In this document: piece by piece, positions 34,819 through 46,417 of the stretch
How the letters are laid out: each line of letters begins with the position of its first letter
Numbering within the stretch: position 1 is the first letter of the stretch
Origin: Calliopum simillimum
Taxonomy: Eukaryota; Arthropoda; Insecta; Diptera; Lauxaniidae
Direction of reading: 5' to 3'
DNA: 64,000 nucleotides
Assembly: GCA_951812925.1 (NCBI GenBank)
Contig: OX638370.1
Span: 102,314,897 to 102,378,896 of the forward strand
Made by a program: the position numbers and the translations under genes
The notes under the pieces: generated by a model
What the model was told of the DNA's origin: nothing
What the model saw: the letters and a program-made list of their open reading frames with translations, nothing else
Database searches by the model: none

Positions 34819-36199
34819 TGAAAAAATCGTTTTCAGATTTACAGTATAAAAAATAACCAGGAAAGAGTTATGACCAGTTAGAATAGCGTTCTTGACCACT
34901 TGTGACGTTAGTAAATCTCTTTTAAGGGTCAGGAGCTTTAAACTTATAAAATTTAGTTCAGCAGAGCTGAACCCAGAAGATATTTTAAGGTCTCTAAATT
35001 CCTTTAGGCCTCTAATTTGAGATCCACAGAAAACTACTTTTGAATTCTTTAATTATTTTTTACTGAGAAATACTTAGGTGAATTATCTCAAGTTAATTGA
35101 CGTTATAAAATCGCAAAAACATAATTACACTTAGTTTTTATTTATTTTTTTTTTTTGTTAAGGGTACCTTATCATAAATCCCAAAATTTATTTTAGTATT
35201 TTAGCAGGTATGGGCTTAATAATCAAGCATTCATCTTTAAATAAAAATTGAATTAAATTTTTGAAAAAATGTATTGATTTGATTATTTAACCGAAAGCAA
35301 CTTTTCTTTTGATTTCACAAAAAACTGAAATTCCACACAATAATGACCAAGCGGAAGAATCTTAAATGCATCATCACGTTTCTACAAGTATCCGGTTCCA
35401 GTGACCGCTGCTGCAACATGAAAAACTGAAATTAATTTAAATTATTTCATGTTTGGTATTTCTAGCATTCTTCTTGTCTTATAAAGTAGCCGCTCATTTG
35501 TTATATACGCGAGGAGTGCTCCGCAGTGCGACCGTCGGTCGGGTTGGCAAATGTCGGTTGGAATGTTATGCAGCTGCACTGCTCGCACTTTTGTTTGGTT
35601 GGTGCATTGCGCGTTTTGTTGCAAGTTCGAATGACGTTTATGCCAAAGGATCCACAATTAAATACTCGCAACTCTATAGTTTTCAAGGGAACAACAACTA
35701 AGAATTGCTCGTGAGCTTCGGAGTGTTTTTTGGTTTTTTTGAAATATTGTCCTTGAAGGTAGATATGTACACCTTTCAAAGAAGCATAAACTGATGCTTA
35801 CGCAAAGGTTAGGTTGCTAACGTGTAAGTAGTCTTAATATACAAGTCAATTTCGTTTCTAGCGACTAAATGCGACAAAGTCTTCGCTTTAACTTTTTGGA
35901 TAATTAGGAATGCAACTTGTAAGAGTATTGTGTTTGGTCTGATCAAAAATTGAGCCGTTTGTATAATCGATTGCAGTTGGGGTGACAATCTAAGATCGCC
36001 TTCCAATTTTTATCAAGCGGTTTGAACGTCACCATCTATCGACAAAAGGGTTCAAAAAGTACATACGCGTTTTCTTTTACTTTTGCAATCTTTGATGCAT
36101 TGGATTAATTTGAAATGGTTTCGTTACTTTCGAATCATTCTGATCAGTTTCATAGATTCGAAGATCTTGAATTCAAGAATGTGATTATGTAACTCATAT
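34819..36199. other. Intergenic, no feature seen
   Basis: Includes a GC-richer patch at 35510-35600 with open frames on both strands but no motif I recognise. Confidence 0.4.
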
Positions 36200-36201
36200 T
36201 A

Positions 36202-37715
36202 CAGTACCCCGCCATTGAATTATGAACACTTACACTTTACTCAAAGTTTTTGAATCAATCAGGCGTTGTTTGATTTTAAAGTCAAATTTTTTTTTCTCAG
36301 TTAGGATATTCAACAGAATTCTATTTGCGACAAATTCCGGGAAAAAATGTACTCATTAGTTTACGCAGTCCATATAAATGCAAATATTAGGTTTTTTCTA
36401 ACTAAGTACTTTTGATCGATGAACTTTAAACTACTCTAATGTGTGTTTCTGATTTTTTTTTTTAAATAATTAATTTTTGTGGGAAATAAGATATTTAGGT
36501 AAGTACAATTCAAGTAAATATTTACCACTTAAGTAAAGTCTCAACAACAACAAGAGCCATGGTTTTTGCATACTTGGACAACAAAACCCTATCCAGTCGC
36601 CAAATTGCAGAAAAAGTCAAAATTAGCGCTGCCTCTGTCGCCAATATTGCGAAAACTTAATCAGAAACCAAGAATAATTCTGATTCACTGACTAATAAGA
36701 GGAAAAACTGTCGTGGGAATCGTTAAATACGAGAGCGGTCAATTAAGAAAGTGGTCAGATTGGCTCTTCAGAACCATGCAAAACCAGCAAGAGAAATAGT
36801 TCGAGAAGTTAACGATGCTGGCGTTGAAATTTCTCTCAGAAGCGTCGAACGTATTTTTGCTGCGAATAATTTAAAGTGCCGACGACTAGCTAGGAATCCA
36901 AAATTGACACATTAATTACTGAGAGGATTACTGGAAGAAGGTGGATAGTTATGATACTTCAAATACCTGAGTTCTCTAACTTTTATTTGTTGCATATCAA
37001 TGATGTATTTTTTCATATATTTATAGGTTATTTTTAGTGACGAGTCGATAAGAATCTGTAACCGAATCAGTGAAATTTGTGCAGCGGAAGCCAAATGAAC
37101 GGTTCTTCGAACAGTGTGTCCAAAAAAAAGTAAAGCATCCGCCCTCTTTAATGATTTGGAGCTGTATAAGCGATGAAGGTCCGGGTCCAATATATTTTGT
37201 AGAAATGACAATGAACAGCGAACAATATATGAACGTTATTAAAAATGTTCTTTTGCCTTATATGGAAAGCCTAAATTGTCCTGCAGATGGCTCCACACCT
37301 TTATGCAAGACGGAGCCACTTGCCATACTTCCAAAAAAAGCACGAACTTCCTTTAAAACAGTAATATTTCTATTTTACCTTGGGCAGGTAATTCGCTCGA
37401 ACACGAACTTACAAGTACTTCGCCAAAACATTCTAGATATTTGGACACTTGGTATGATGAAGATTTGAAGAAAATAATAAAAAATTGTATCAGCAGCATT
37501 CCCCGTAGAATAAGGGATGTTATTATAAATAAAGGCGGGCTTACTAAATATTAAATTTTTGGATTTGTTTTCACCTATTAATAAAAGTAGACATGTTAAA
37601 TAAAATATTTAAATTAAAAAAAAAATTTTTTTAAAGTGTTCTACTAGTAATTTAAATAAAACAAGAAATAAATTCAAAATTTTTGCAGTGCTCATAATTC
37701 AATGGCGGGGTACTG
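36202..37715 (+). mobile_element. Tc1-like element with 29-bp TIRs, dead transposase
   Basis: Terminal inverted repeats start CAGTACCCCGCCATTGAATT and run 29 bp with a single mismatch. TA duplications flank both ends (36200-36201, 37716-37717). Transposase traces: paired helix-turn-helix region (AYLDNKTLSSRQIAEKVKIS at about 36570, then RSIKKVVRLALQNHAKPAREI and SLRSVERIFAANNLKCRR), IFSDES with the first catalytic D near 37038, MQDGATCHTSKK with the second D near 37300, and an end reading IPRRIRDVIINKGGLTKY with TAA at 37552. The usual NSPDLNPIEN block with the third acidic residue is replaced by a NSLEHEL-like remnant. About 90 bp at 36940-37030 does not match the expected protein. Stops and frameshifts present. 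Confidence 0.92.
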
Positions 37716-37717
37716 TA

Positions 37718-38689
37718 AGATACTTAGTATATTGTATGAAGAAAATATTGTGTAATTTTAGGATTGACTTTATTATTAGGGTATTATTAGGTATAGCAAA
37801 TTTTGGGAAAAATTAGTACAGCGATGATTGTTGTAGTTTCGGGTGTTTTATTGATCAGAATCCTTACTTGGAAAGAAAATGCCAGTAAATATAAGTTCTT
37901 ATGTTAAAGATTATATATTGTCCCTGAAGATGGTGGGGAACCTCCCGAGAAGTGTGAAAAATTTTGTTTTTATTTGCATTTAAAAACTAATTGATTGGTT
38001 TGAATCAAACACTCCCTCAAAAACCACGAAACTATTGGTAGGGTCATTGCTCTAAAGCTCCGGGAAAAGTTTAAGCTTTACGCTTCATAAAATGTTTTTT
38101 GCTATAGCTCCAAATACAAATGTTCCACACAGACTTCAGACTCCAATAAATGTAAAAAATTTATTCTATTCTCTTCTGTTATACTTTTCTTTAGAAACTA
38201 TATTTCCAAATAGTAATGAGCAAATGGTCTTGGAAATTGGGTCTTGATCTTTATTTTTTTGGAACTACATATAAATATATCTCTAAGACTATTTGAAATA
38301 GATGAATAAGCTTATAAATCTTGCGAAACATAACTTATTAAAATGTTAAGTTGGGATAGAGAGTAAATCCTGTTTATTGATATCGATACGTCAAACGTAA
38401 AAGTTGGTAACTCGAAAATCGTAGTTTTGAGTTAAGAGCATTTTTGTATTTAAACTTTTTTTTTTTTGTATGAAAACCTTTATAAAATTGTGACTTCAAA
38501 AATATCTCACAGGCTTTCAAATTTCAAACTAGAGGTACCAAAATTTGACACAAAATGGAACCAAATGTGCAGATTTCGAAAAACGCTGTCCCGTAAAAAG
38601 TTGGTAACTTGAGTTACAAACTTTACGTTGGATGTATCGATATCTTTAATTAAATAACAAGGAATCAGAACTTATTTATTATTATTATT
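37718..38689. other. Intergenic, no feature seen
   Basis: AT-rich; no gene seen. Confidence 0.4.
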
Positions 38690-39840
38690 CGAAGGCTCTA
38701 GATTACACTGCGATCTAATAACAGCTTTTGTACAGCCGCTTTCCCTATCAGAATAGTTCCAGACTATATTTAAATCTTGTCACTGCCGTGGAATTAATAC
38801 TAAGTACATAGGTCATTAGGATCTAAAATCTCGACACCTCGGTACTTAATTCTGCGTCTCACCGCAGCGAGTCAAGTATATAGCACTTGCTCCACTATTT
38901 CCAAGTCCTCTCGACAGAGTCTACAAGAATCATTGTCACCAGACCTATCTTTTTTAGGTGATAATTGCGTTTACAATGCCTTGTCATTATTTCACTGTAT
39001 GTTTTCATATCTTTTCTGTTGAGATTTAAAACAGCTTCTGATTTAACACATTTTGGATTGATTAGCCTTTTCACTTGCCGAATGCCCTCTTGGTATCTCC
39101 AGTGGTCAGTAAGGCTATTTTATTTCCATTCCACAAATTAAGTTATTTTTAAAGCTGTTGTTCACTCTGCAGAAGGGTTCTGGGCGAATGAAAGTATTGA
39201 GTGCGACTCTCTTGGTCAAACAATCTGCCCTTTAATTGCATTCATGCCTCTCGTGCCTTGGTATCCGGATTAGAGTAACATTATTCCTCATGGATAAGAC
39301 TTGAAGAAGTTCAAAACACTACCGGACAAGCTTTGAGTGTATTGAAAAAACCATTAATGGTTTCAGAGTTTCTTGACTGTCCGAATAGATGTACGTATAT
39401 ACCGGTGAGCCGGAAGAGCCTCTTCGTAGACATTCTCTGGCGCTGGAGCCCTTTATATCATTCCTCCTTCATTCGGTGCAGTCATTGATGAGCATTTTGA
39501 ATTTTCTAGAGAAAACAAACTTTTTACGTATCTTATCAGAAACCATAAGACATGTGGTGTCTCAGAACACATCCTGGATTTTGATATGTCCGGTTAGATT
39601 GCATTCTTCCTTAACCAAAAGGTGATGAGGAGTGAGTCTCGTAACCATACCTAGAGCTGCTGTCGGCCACGTCTTTAGTACCCCTGTGATACTCAAGCAG
39701 GCTATTCTGAAGATGCTGTTCAGTTCCTTCTGAGCTTTTACTTGATCTACTTTTGGCCACCGTGCTTATGAAGTATACGTGATCATTGGTACAGTGATAG
39801 TTTCAAAGGTCCATGCCATCATTTGAGCGTAGTCCTCATG
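38690..39840 (-). mobile_element. Fragment of a LINE with RNase H-type 3' region
   Basis: The minus strand shows broken traces of the C-terminal half of a jockey/R1/LOA-type LINE. AWTFETITVPMITY is followed by QKELNSIFRIACLSITGVLKTWPTAAL (the RACL-xITGAL-xTP-AL block after the RT). A decayed RNase H section follows. Then comes a terminal LNLNRKDMKTYSEIMTRHCKRNYHLKKIG and CRLCREDLEIVEQ zinc-knuckle-like block. Many stops. Boundaries are approximate; no target duplication found. Confidence 0.65.
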
Positions 39841-39959
39841 TTTTTACATACCTAGTTGTGCCATAAGTTCTGTTACACACTAAGTATGCTGTAAAAATTA
39901 AATAAACAAGTTTTTAAATTATTTTGCAATTTTTATTTTTTTTAAAGATAATCTCTTAT

Positions 39960-40620
39960 CTCTAAAAAATCCAAAAAACTATTCAAAATGATGGAATTTT
40001 GCTTTGATGCAGGCTCTTAAACGGTCTGGCCATTGGGTATAGCTGCTCGTATGGTTTCCATTGGTGTTGATGACGCTGCTGCAATAAGCGCTTTTTTAAG
40101 ACTTTCCAAATTTCGGTGGCGAGCTTTGTAAGACATATCCTCTGACTCCGACCATAATTTTTAACCAAGAAGATTTAAGTCTGGGCTTCCTGAATATCAA
40201 TCTTAAGCAGAAATAAAAGCTGTAATGTTTTGGCGCAACCACTTTTGCGTTGATTTAGCTTTATGAGCTGGTGCAGAGTCTTGTTGAAAGATGCAGTGTT
40301 CTCTCTTGAAGAGTTAAGTTGTTAAATTTCACAACGTTTTCCAAGACATCTTGTTGGTACACTTTCACTACAGTTTTTACACATTTTTCACAAAATTGCA
40401 GTTATATGATGCTTTTGAATGATACTGCCCACCAAACAACCCATGACACATGCAGGATGATGACCTCTCTGTATTGTATTTTTTGCTTCCTGGGTTTTTT
40501 TAGTAGGGATACTGAGGGTTTTCAATCTATTCCAAAATCTTTGGACGAACAGTTTCATAAGTAAAATACATATATTTTTTTTTTCCTTTTTTCCCCCAAA
40601 ATAGATTTTCATTTTTCTAT
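39960..40620 (-). mobile_element. mariner/Tc1-related fragment, C-terminal transposase
   Basis: Minus-strand traces of a mariner-group transposase: RGHHPACVMG, KTVVKVYQQDVLENVVK, FQQDSAPAHKAKSTQKWLR (second catalytic D), WYSGSPDLNLL with the third acidic position, and SLKKALIAAASSTPMETIRAAIPN. The N-terminal half is absent. It is a different lineage from the element at 31343, judged by SGSPDLN instead of YSPDLAPSD. Confidence 0.8.
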
Positions 40621-42340
40621 TTTCTAATACTGAATGCTATTGGAATATTGAACCTTTCATCTATAGTTCTTATAAAAAAAATTAAAATTAAAATCTTTAG
40701 AGTTCTTAAGTCAAAGAAATGCGTGCTTAATTTTGAACAGGTTGCGACTTAGTTGAAAATAACTGCTACATATATCATACGTGTGACTATATCTACGGTG
40801 ACCATCCGTTCTGTATTTCCGATGACAGTTTTTTGTTTCAACATCGTTTCCATATTTGAACTTTGGGATTTTTTTGTTCAAATACAAAATTTGTTCGATT
40901 AATTTTGTGCGAAACGTCGAATTTAGCTTGTGTCTGTCCGAGTTTAATGTTCCAAAAGAAACAATTTTACTCAAAATGAACAATACTGTGTAAAAAATTT
41001 CAGTTTCTAATGTATCAAATTCTGTCACGGAGGAGTGAAATTTTCTCACCAAGGTATAAACTTTCTCAGCAATGCACAATGCGAAATTTGGGAGGTTTAG
41101 CGGAACTTTATTCAATTTTTGAAAAACATAAAACGCATAAGATTATTCATTATTTCGGTAGCTTAATATCCCACCTCAAAAACCTCATACTCAGTTTGGT
41201 GAATAACCCTGCGAAACAACTGCAAAATGCACCTGAAACTTGCATAACTTATTCATTCATACTTTTTGACTATAGAAAGCTTTTCGATTTGTTTTAGTTT
41301 ATAGATTGGTACATAAAAACGGTAAGTCGGTAGGACCCGAAAATTTTTTCATTTATTTTTTAATGAAATTGTCACTTATTGGCATTCAAATAATTGCAGA
41401 ATCTTTTCTTACTCGTGTGTGATTTGTTTGTGAAAATTATGCTTTTTAAGAAGTTCATAAGATTTACATTTTCAACTTCATTGGATACTTTAAAAGGTGT
41501 TACCACAAATTGCCATTTTGAAACGTACAAAATTTGAAAGGAAGGTTTATCTTCTACTGGAAACATAAAACATCTTCCGCGATATTTTGCGATCCTCTTT
41601 TAAACTAAACCTTTTCCAGAATGTCTTTGGAAATTTTATATAACACCGAAACTTCATGAAAAACCGACATCGGAAGCCATCGTTGGTTTTGTTTTGGAAA
41701 AAATTGTCTCACCAACACTAACATCTGACACTCTAAATAGTTTAAAGGTAACTATTCGTACGCTAGTTCAAAATATGCAAAAAAAGTAGAGGGAATCCTT
41801 TCGAAATTTAGAAGCATTTCTGAATAAAAATGCAAGAAACAGCAAATACACCTTGTCTTACCCCCTTCATTTTTTATGGTGTTTTGATAAGAAAATAGTT
41901 ATTTCTATCAAGTTTCATAGAGATATCTGGTATGGGAGCAGAAACACAACGTTTTAAGTATTTCCATACATGGGGGGTATAATAACCCCTTGTCTGATCC
42001 CCCTTAATTTTTGCATAGTGTTTTGCCAATTAAATATATATCCAAGTATTAAGTTTCATAACTTTAACTGCTATATGTGCTGAGATATGAATTAAGTTCC
42101 GCTAGACTCTGAAAATTTCGCACTGTGCAATCTGGGAAATTTTATTCTTTCACATGGATTCCCTCTCATTTCAAAATACATTTTACTCAATCTCTGAAAG
42201 TTGCTACATGGTACTATGTGTCTCCTTTTTAACGTAGTTTGAATTAAATTTTACACAGTTTTGTTTATAGTAAAATTTTTAAACAGAAATACTAGGAACA
42301 GATCGTGTCAGTTCTTAATAAAAAAAAAAAAGACGTAGCA
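40621..42340. other. Intergenic with an inverted repeat pair
   Basis: No gene. A 45-bp block (GCACAATGCGAAATTT through TAGCGGAACTTTATTC, about 41070-41115) recurs inverted at about 42095-42135, possibly marking the ends of a decayed element of about 1.07 kb. Confidence 0.4.
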
Positions 42341-42348
42341 TCTCCCAA

Positions 42349-43937
42349 CAGCGTTGCCATCAACTCAAAAGGGAGAGTGTCACAGCGATCCAAAAAAGGT
42401 GTCATATAACACCCTCTGATTGTTCAAATTGGTGTCATATAGCACCCTTCATTTTTATATATTATATTTAATCCTTTAGGAGTTTTAACTATTGTTTGTA
42501 AGTAGTCTTAGTTTTTATCGTCGTATCGTCTCCAAATTAAGGTTCTGGAAATACAAGTATTAAAACGACAAGGATTGTTTAACAATTTTAATTTATTTAA
42601 AAAACAAACAAATACATAAATTAGTATGTAAAGAAATTTATAAAAACATATATAAAAATGGTTTGTACTTATGGCTTTTTTTCAGACCTAGAAACTTTTA
42701 TTCAAAAAGATTTGCAAATAATTTGCTGAAAATTTGTTTTGCATAAAAGTTTATAATAACTTGTATAAAAGACGCCTGAAATTGTTTTGCTCTTTTCTGT
42801 TATATGCATCATTAAGAATTGTTCTTCGTCTTAGAAATGAGCTATAATCTGGTTTTGTGTGATTTTTCGTTTTTAAATATGACCATTTGAAAATGGTACC
42901 ATATGAGAACCTACTTACGATTTTTAACTTTCATTTATCATTTTATAGTGGTTATAACTTTTTTTAAAGAAAAATCACACATAACTAGTTTCTAGCTCTT
43001 TTTGAAGACAAAAATTACTTAAGGATGTATTCAATAGAAAAGACCAAAACGATTTCGTAAGTCTTCCATACGAATTTGAAAATCATGTGTTTGAACATTA
43101 CAAACTTTTATCAGAATTTAGGAGTATATATATATTCTATCTTAAGTAGCTTTTTTTAAAAAGCTTTTTAAACAGTTTGTTTCAAGGACTGAAAATTTAA
43201 CACTTCAAAATAAATCACAGTTCAATTTAATTTAACGAGCCATTTTCAAAAAACTCGGTTTTCTTATCTTACTTAAATCAAATTAATTGTGAAACCTCAT
43301 TATAAATAATAAAAGCTTCATCAGATTCGTCATCTTCACTGTTCCTTTCATTGTAGCATTTATTACTGCCTACAATAGATAGTTTTTGATCATCAATATC
43401 AATCACAAAATCATGACAGCATTTGTTCAAAGACTTCATCCATGATTTGATTTGAATTAAAGCATTTAATAACGGCAGGCCCATTCGGTTTCGGATTTTT
43501 ATCTTAATTAGGTTTATGATGCTAAAAACTTGTTCCACCTCAGCGTTAGAAAAGGGAAGAACCAAAAAGCTCATGGCAAAGGTTCCTATATCTTCAATTG
43601 GGTAATCATTTTCAGCGTCTTCATATGCTAATACTTCACTCTAAAATTCTATGGTATTTTCATTATGTTTCCATTTGACCAGGTACAAGTTATTAAGTTG
43701 ATTTAAAATCTGCATCTTTTTTTTAAGCAACTGCAAAAACTGCAATGGCAAAAACGGCAACGGTTGACAAAATTTAATCGTAATCTGATTTTGACATTTC
43801 ATAAGTGCTCACGATGTTGCCACCCATATTTTTTTAGATATACTTAATTCAATGCGGGAAATCTGATATTTTTTCGGTGTCACAGACAAAAACTAAGTGT
43901 CACATGTGACACCGAAAGTGTCACAATGGCAACGCTG
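42349..43937 (-). mobile_element. hAT transposon remnant, perfect 8-bp TSD
   Basis: Terminal inverted repeats CAGCGTTGCCAT / ATGGCAACGCTG and a perfect 8-bp target duplication TCTCCCAA (42341-42348, 43938-43945), both hallmarks of hAT. On the minus strand, 43700-43278 codes the C-terminal hAT dimerisation domain: WKHNENTIEF, EVLAYEDAENDYPIEDIGTFAMS, LPFSNAEVEQVFSIINLIKIKIRNRM. One stop lies in the TIEF-W region. The rest of the transposase is missing, so at 1589 bp it is an internally deleted, non-autonomous copy. Subterminal GTGTCACA-type repeats lie near both ends (about 42380 and 43880-43915). Confidence 0.93.
43278..43700 (-). pseudogene. hAT transposase C-terminal (dimerisation) fragment
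   Basis: An open frame of 98 codons (from 43574) plus an upstream stretch interrupted by one stop. The block FLVLPFSNAEVEQVFS followed by KIRNRMGLPLLNALIQI is the conserved core of the hAT C-terminal domain used for transposase dimerisation. The tail (DDQKLSIVGSNK, then an acidic end) is divergent. No catalytic residues remain except possibly the terminal part of the fold. Confidence 0.85.
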
Positions 43938-43945
43938 TCTCCCAA

Positions 43946-44871
43946 ACAAGCAAAACCATAAAAATAATTTTTTGAGATTGCTATTTCACACAAATGCTTG
44001 AAATGGCTTGTCAAAGCTCTAAACAATAACTAGCTAAATTTGAGCAATGAAAGTAAAAATGCTGAATGTGTCTTAAAAATCGGGAAAGTTTGTGTCTACT
44101 AAACACTATTCAAAATGTAGAGAGAGTTGGAGAAGGGGCTTAGAAAAAAAGTTTAGAAAAAGGATAATTTGATTTGAAAAAAGATCGATATTGGTAGATT
44201 TTTTCACAAAAAAGATTGAGAAGAAGTTGAGGTGACATATATGTAATTGTTGGCCCCGATTCGCTATCCAAAAAATATGGTCACCCTGAGTAAGCATATT
44301 GAAACATCCTTTGTTCAAACAAATACCATAATTTAACTAAAGAAGGCGGCGAATCGACAACCGTTTATGTATTTCGCGCATGTTTTCATTTCTTTTGGTT
44401 TTTTTTTTTTTTTGCTTTATTCGCAAGGTATTACAACACATTTGCCATTAGTCAACGTTTTCGAAGACTTCTGTGATCAGCAGCAGCAGCAGGCAGCAGT
44501 GAGCAAACATTTTCGTCTGCGATGAAATTTTCGATTTTGTTAAAATTTTTTATTTTTTTTTTTTTTTCATTCGCTGCAAATTTACTTGTCTGACAAGTTG
44601 TGGCTATGGTGGAAGAAAAGCACATGAGAAACTGCGATCTTTTAAAACAACTTGTTGATTTACCAAGAAAAAACTTAAAAGCATTTTACAATCGAGCCGA
44701 CTCCATCATGAATTGTTTGGAGCAATTTAACACGCTGCTGAGTCTGACGTGATTCGATTTGCGATCTGTGAGAAAAACATTTCGCAGGTTGGTTGTGGCT
44801 CGCTGTGCAGGTTTAGATAAAAAGCTTCAGATTAAGCAGCACAGATACTTGTTTTAAAAAGATATTACTAC

Positions 44872-44918
<47 letters not shown>

Positions 44919-45479
44919 GTAGTAGCAAAAAGCAATAGTAATAGTGGAAGATGCAATCGTTTTGATATCGGCATCTTTTTTATTGTCATTTAAATATTTT
45001 TGTTTTTTTTTTTTGTAATTTAAAATATCTATGATAGATGGACTACCAATACAGTTGGATTATTTGCTTATTGCTTATGTTAGAAGTTTTATTTCCACGC
45101 TATCTATCAAATTATCATTTAGAAAAAGTAAGTAAATTAGTAAAAAAACAACATAATTGTTGATATCTGAATGATACTTTTTTGTATCCAACACCAAAAT
45201 CATAAAGATAGATATGTTAAGGTGAATGTTGTGCATTCGAGCACTTCTTGATTTCACGACTCGAGCGAGCCGACCAATTAAACAAGTAAAGCATCAAATT
45301 TATAGGCCAGCTGGAATCTTCTTCAAAACAATTGCTGCTAGAATTTTAATTATTATGTAGTTCTCGCTTGGCTGGCTAAGGCGAGTTAGTTTATCCCTAG
45401 TTGTACACAAACCGGGTTAGTTTGTCACCCAAAAATCTTTTCGATTAAAATGAGAAATACGATATAAAATTAAGACATG
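43946..45479. other. Intergenic, no gene seen
   Basis: AT-rich spacer containing the TAG microsatellite listed separately and a short CAG run at about 44480. Confidence 0.4.
44871..44925. repeat. (TAG)n microsatellite
   Basis: About 18 trinucleotide units of TAG with two TAT interruptions. Confidence 0.95.
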
Positions 45480-45929
45480 TATACGAAAAAAAGTAGTCGC
45501 AGTAAGCAAAGAGTGTCGCGTTAAATATTATAGTAAAAGCGAATATAATAGATGTAATCGTCTCAGAATTCTTTGTCTTACATTTCTTCATCAGTGGTTT
45601 TTTAGAATTTTGAATAGTTTTCAAAATGAGTTCATCGAAAGAAAATGTGCTAGATTTAATTGTGCGCAAAAAACACGATTTTCCACATTTATCTCAAAAA
45701 GACATTGCATAAAGTAGAAATATTATAAAATCAACGGTAGCTTGCGTACTTAAAAACATTAGTGAACGATTAACTACGGAAAGGAAAGTTGGAAGCGTTC
45801 GAAAAAAAGGATTTAAGGGCTGCCCCAGAAAAATTTGGCACTTTGTTTTTCACCAATAACAAAATTCGAAATGAATTTTTTTTAAATTTGGTTTTTTTGT
45901 TTATTAGTGAGTGATATAACGAACATAAA

Positions 45930-46410
45930 TAATCTTACACTATTAACAAATACTTATATTATATCAAAATATTTTACTTTTTTCTTAAGACCCTTCATTA
46001 AGTTTTGTACAGTTGTTTCATCGACAGTACCGTACGACCTTCGCCACTTTTTTTTGAAATCATTTAAATTTTTTGCAGTACTTTTACTCTTTCAAAGATC
46101 TGATTTCATTAGAGCCCAATATCTCCCAAAAAGTCGAAGCTCTGGACAGTTAGATGGATTTGCATCTTTGGGTACAAAATTTACATTATTGCTATTGTAC
46201 CCTGTGTTACAATGTTACAAAAAAACTGCTTCCCAAACCGCAGGTGCATATGGCCTGCCAAACCATATACTGCTTGGGACATTTTGTGATTTTCTTCTCT
46301 TTAAATTTGCTCTGTACCTGGCCCTTGTTCGAACAGGTATAAAATTCGTGTCCTGGTAGCTGTTTAAAATCTGCCTTAACGTATATTTCATCGTCCATTA
46401 TGCAGCAGCC
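45930..46410 (-). pseudogene. Tc1-like transposase, C-terminal DDE part
   Basis: From 46410 downward on the minus strand: FGCCIMDDEIYVKADFKQLP (first catalytic D in MDDE), then CPKQYMVWQAICTCGL, a gap, and then VNFVPKDANPSNCPELR with the region of the third acidic residue, ending TVQNLMKGLKKKVKYF. The block carrying the second aspartate (the LFWPDLASCHY type) is missing, so the protein is inactive. Confidence 0.88.
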
Positions 46411-46417
46411 AAATTTA

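Noticed and set aside
35442..35779. Several overlapping open frames on both strands
   Set aside because: GC-richer patch; none has a conserved motif, splice context or good start.
41068..42135. A 1.07-kb element bounded by inverted GCGAAATTT blocks
   Set aside because: The inverted pair is real, but I found no target duplication or coding trace, so limits are not supported.
44871..44925. TAG array as a CRISPR-like or regulatory repeat
   Set aside because: Simple trinucleotide microsatellite in a eukaryotic genome.
45907..46359. 150-codon plus-strand frame
   Set aside because: It is antisense to the Tc1-like transposase, whose conserved blocks are on the minus strand.
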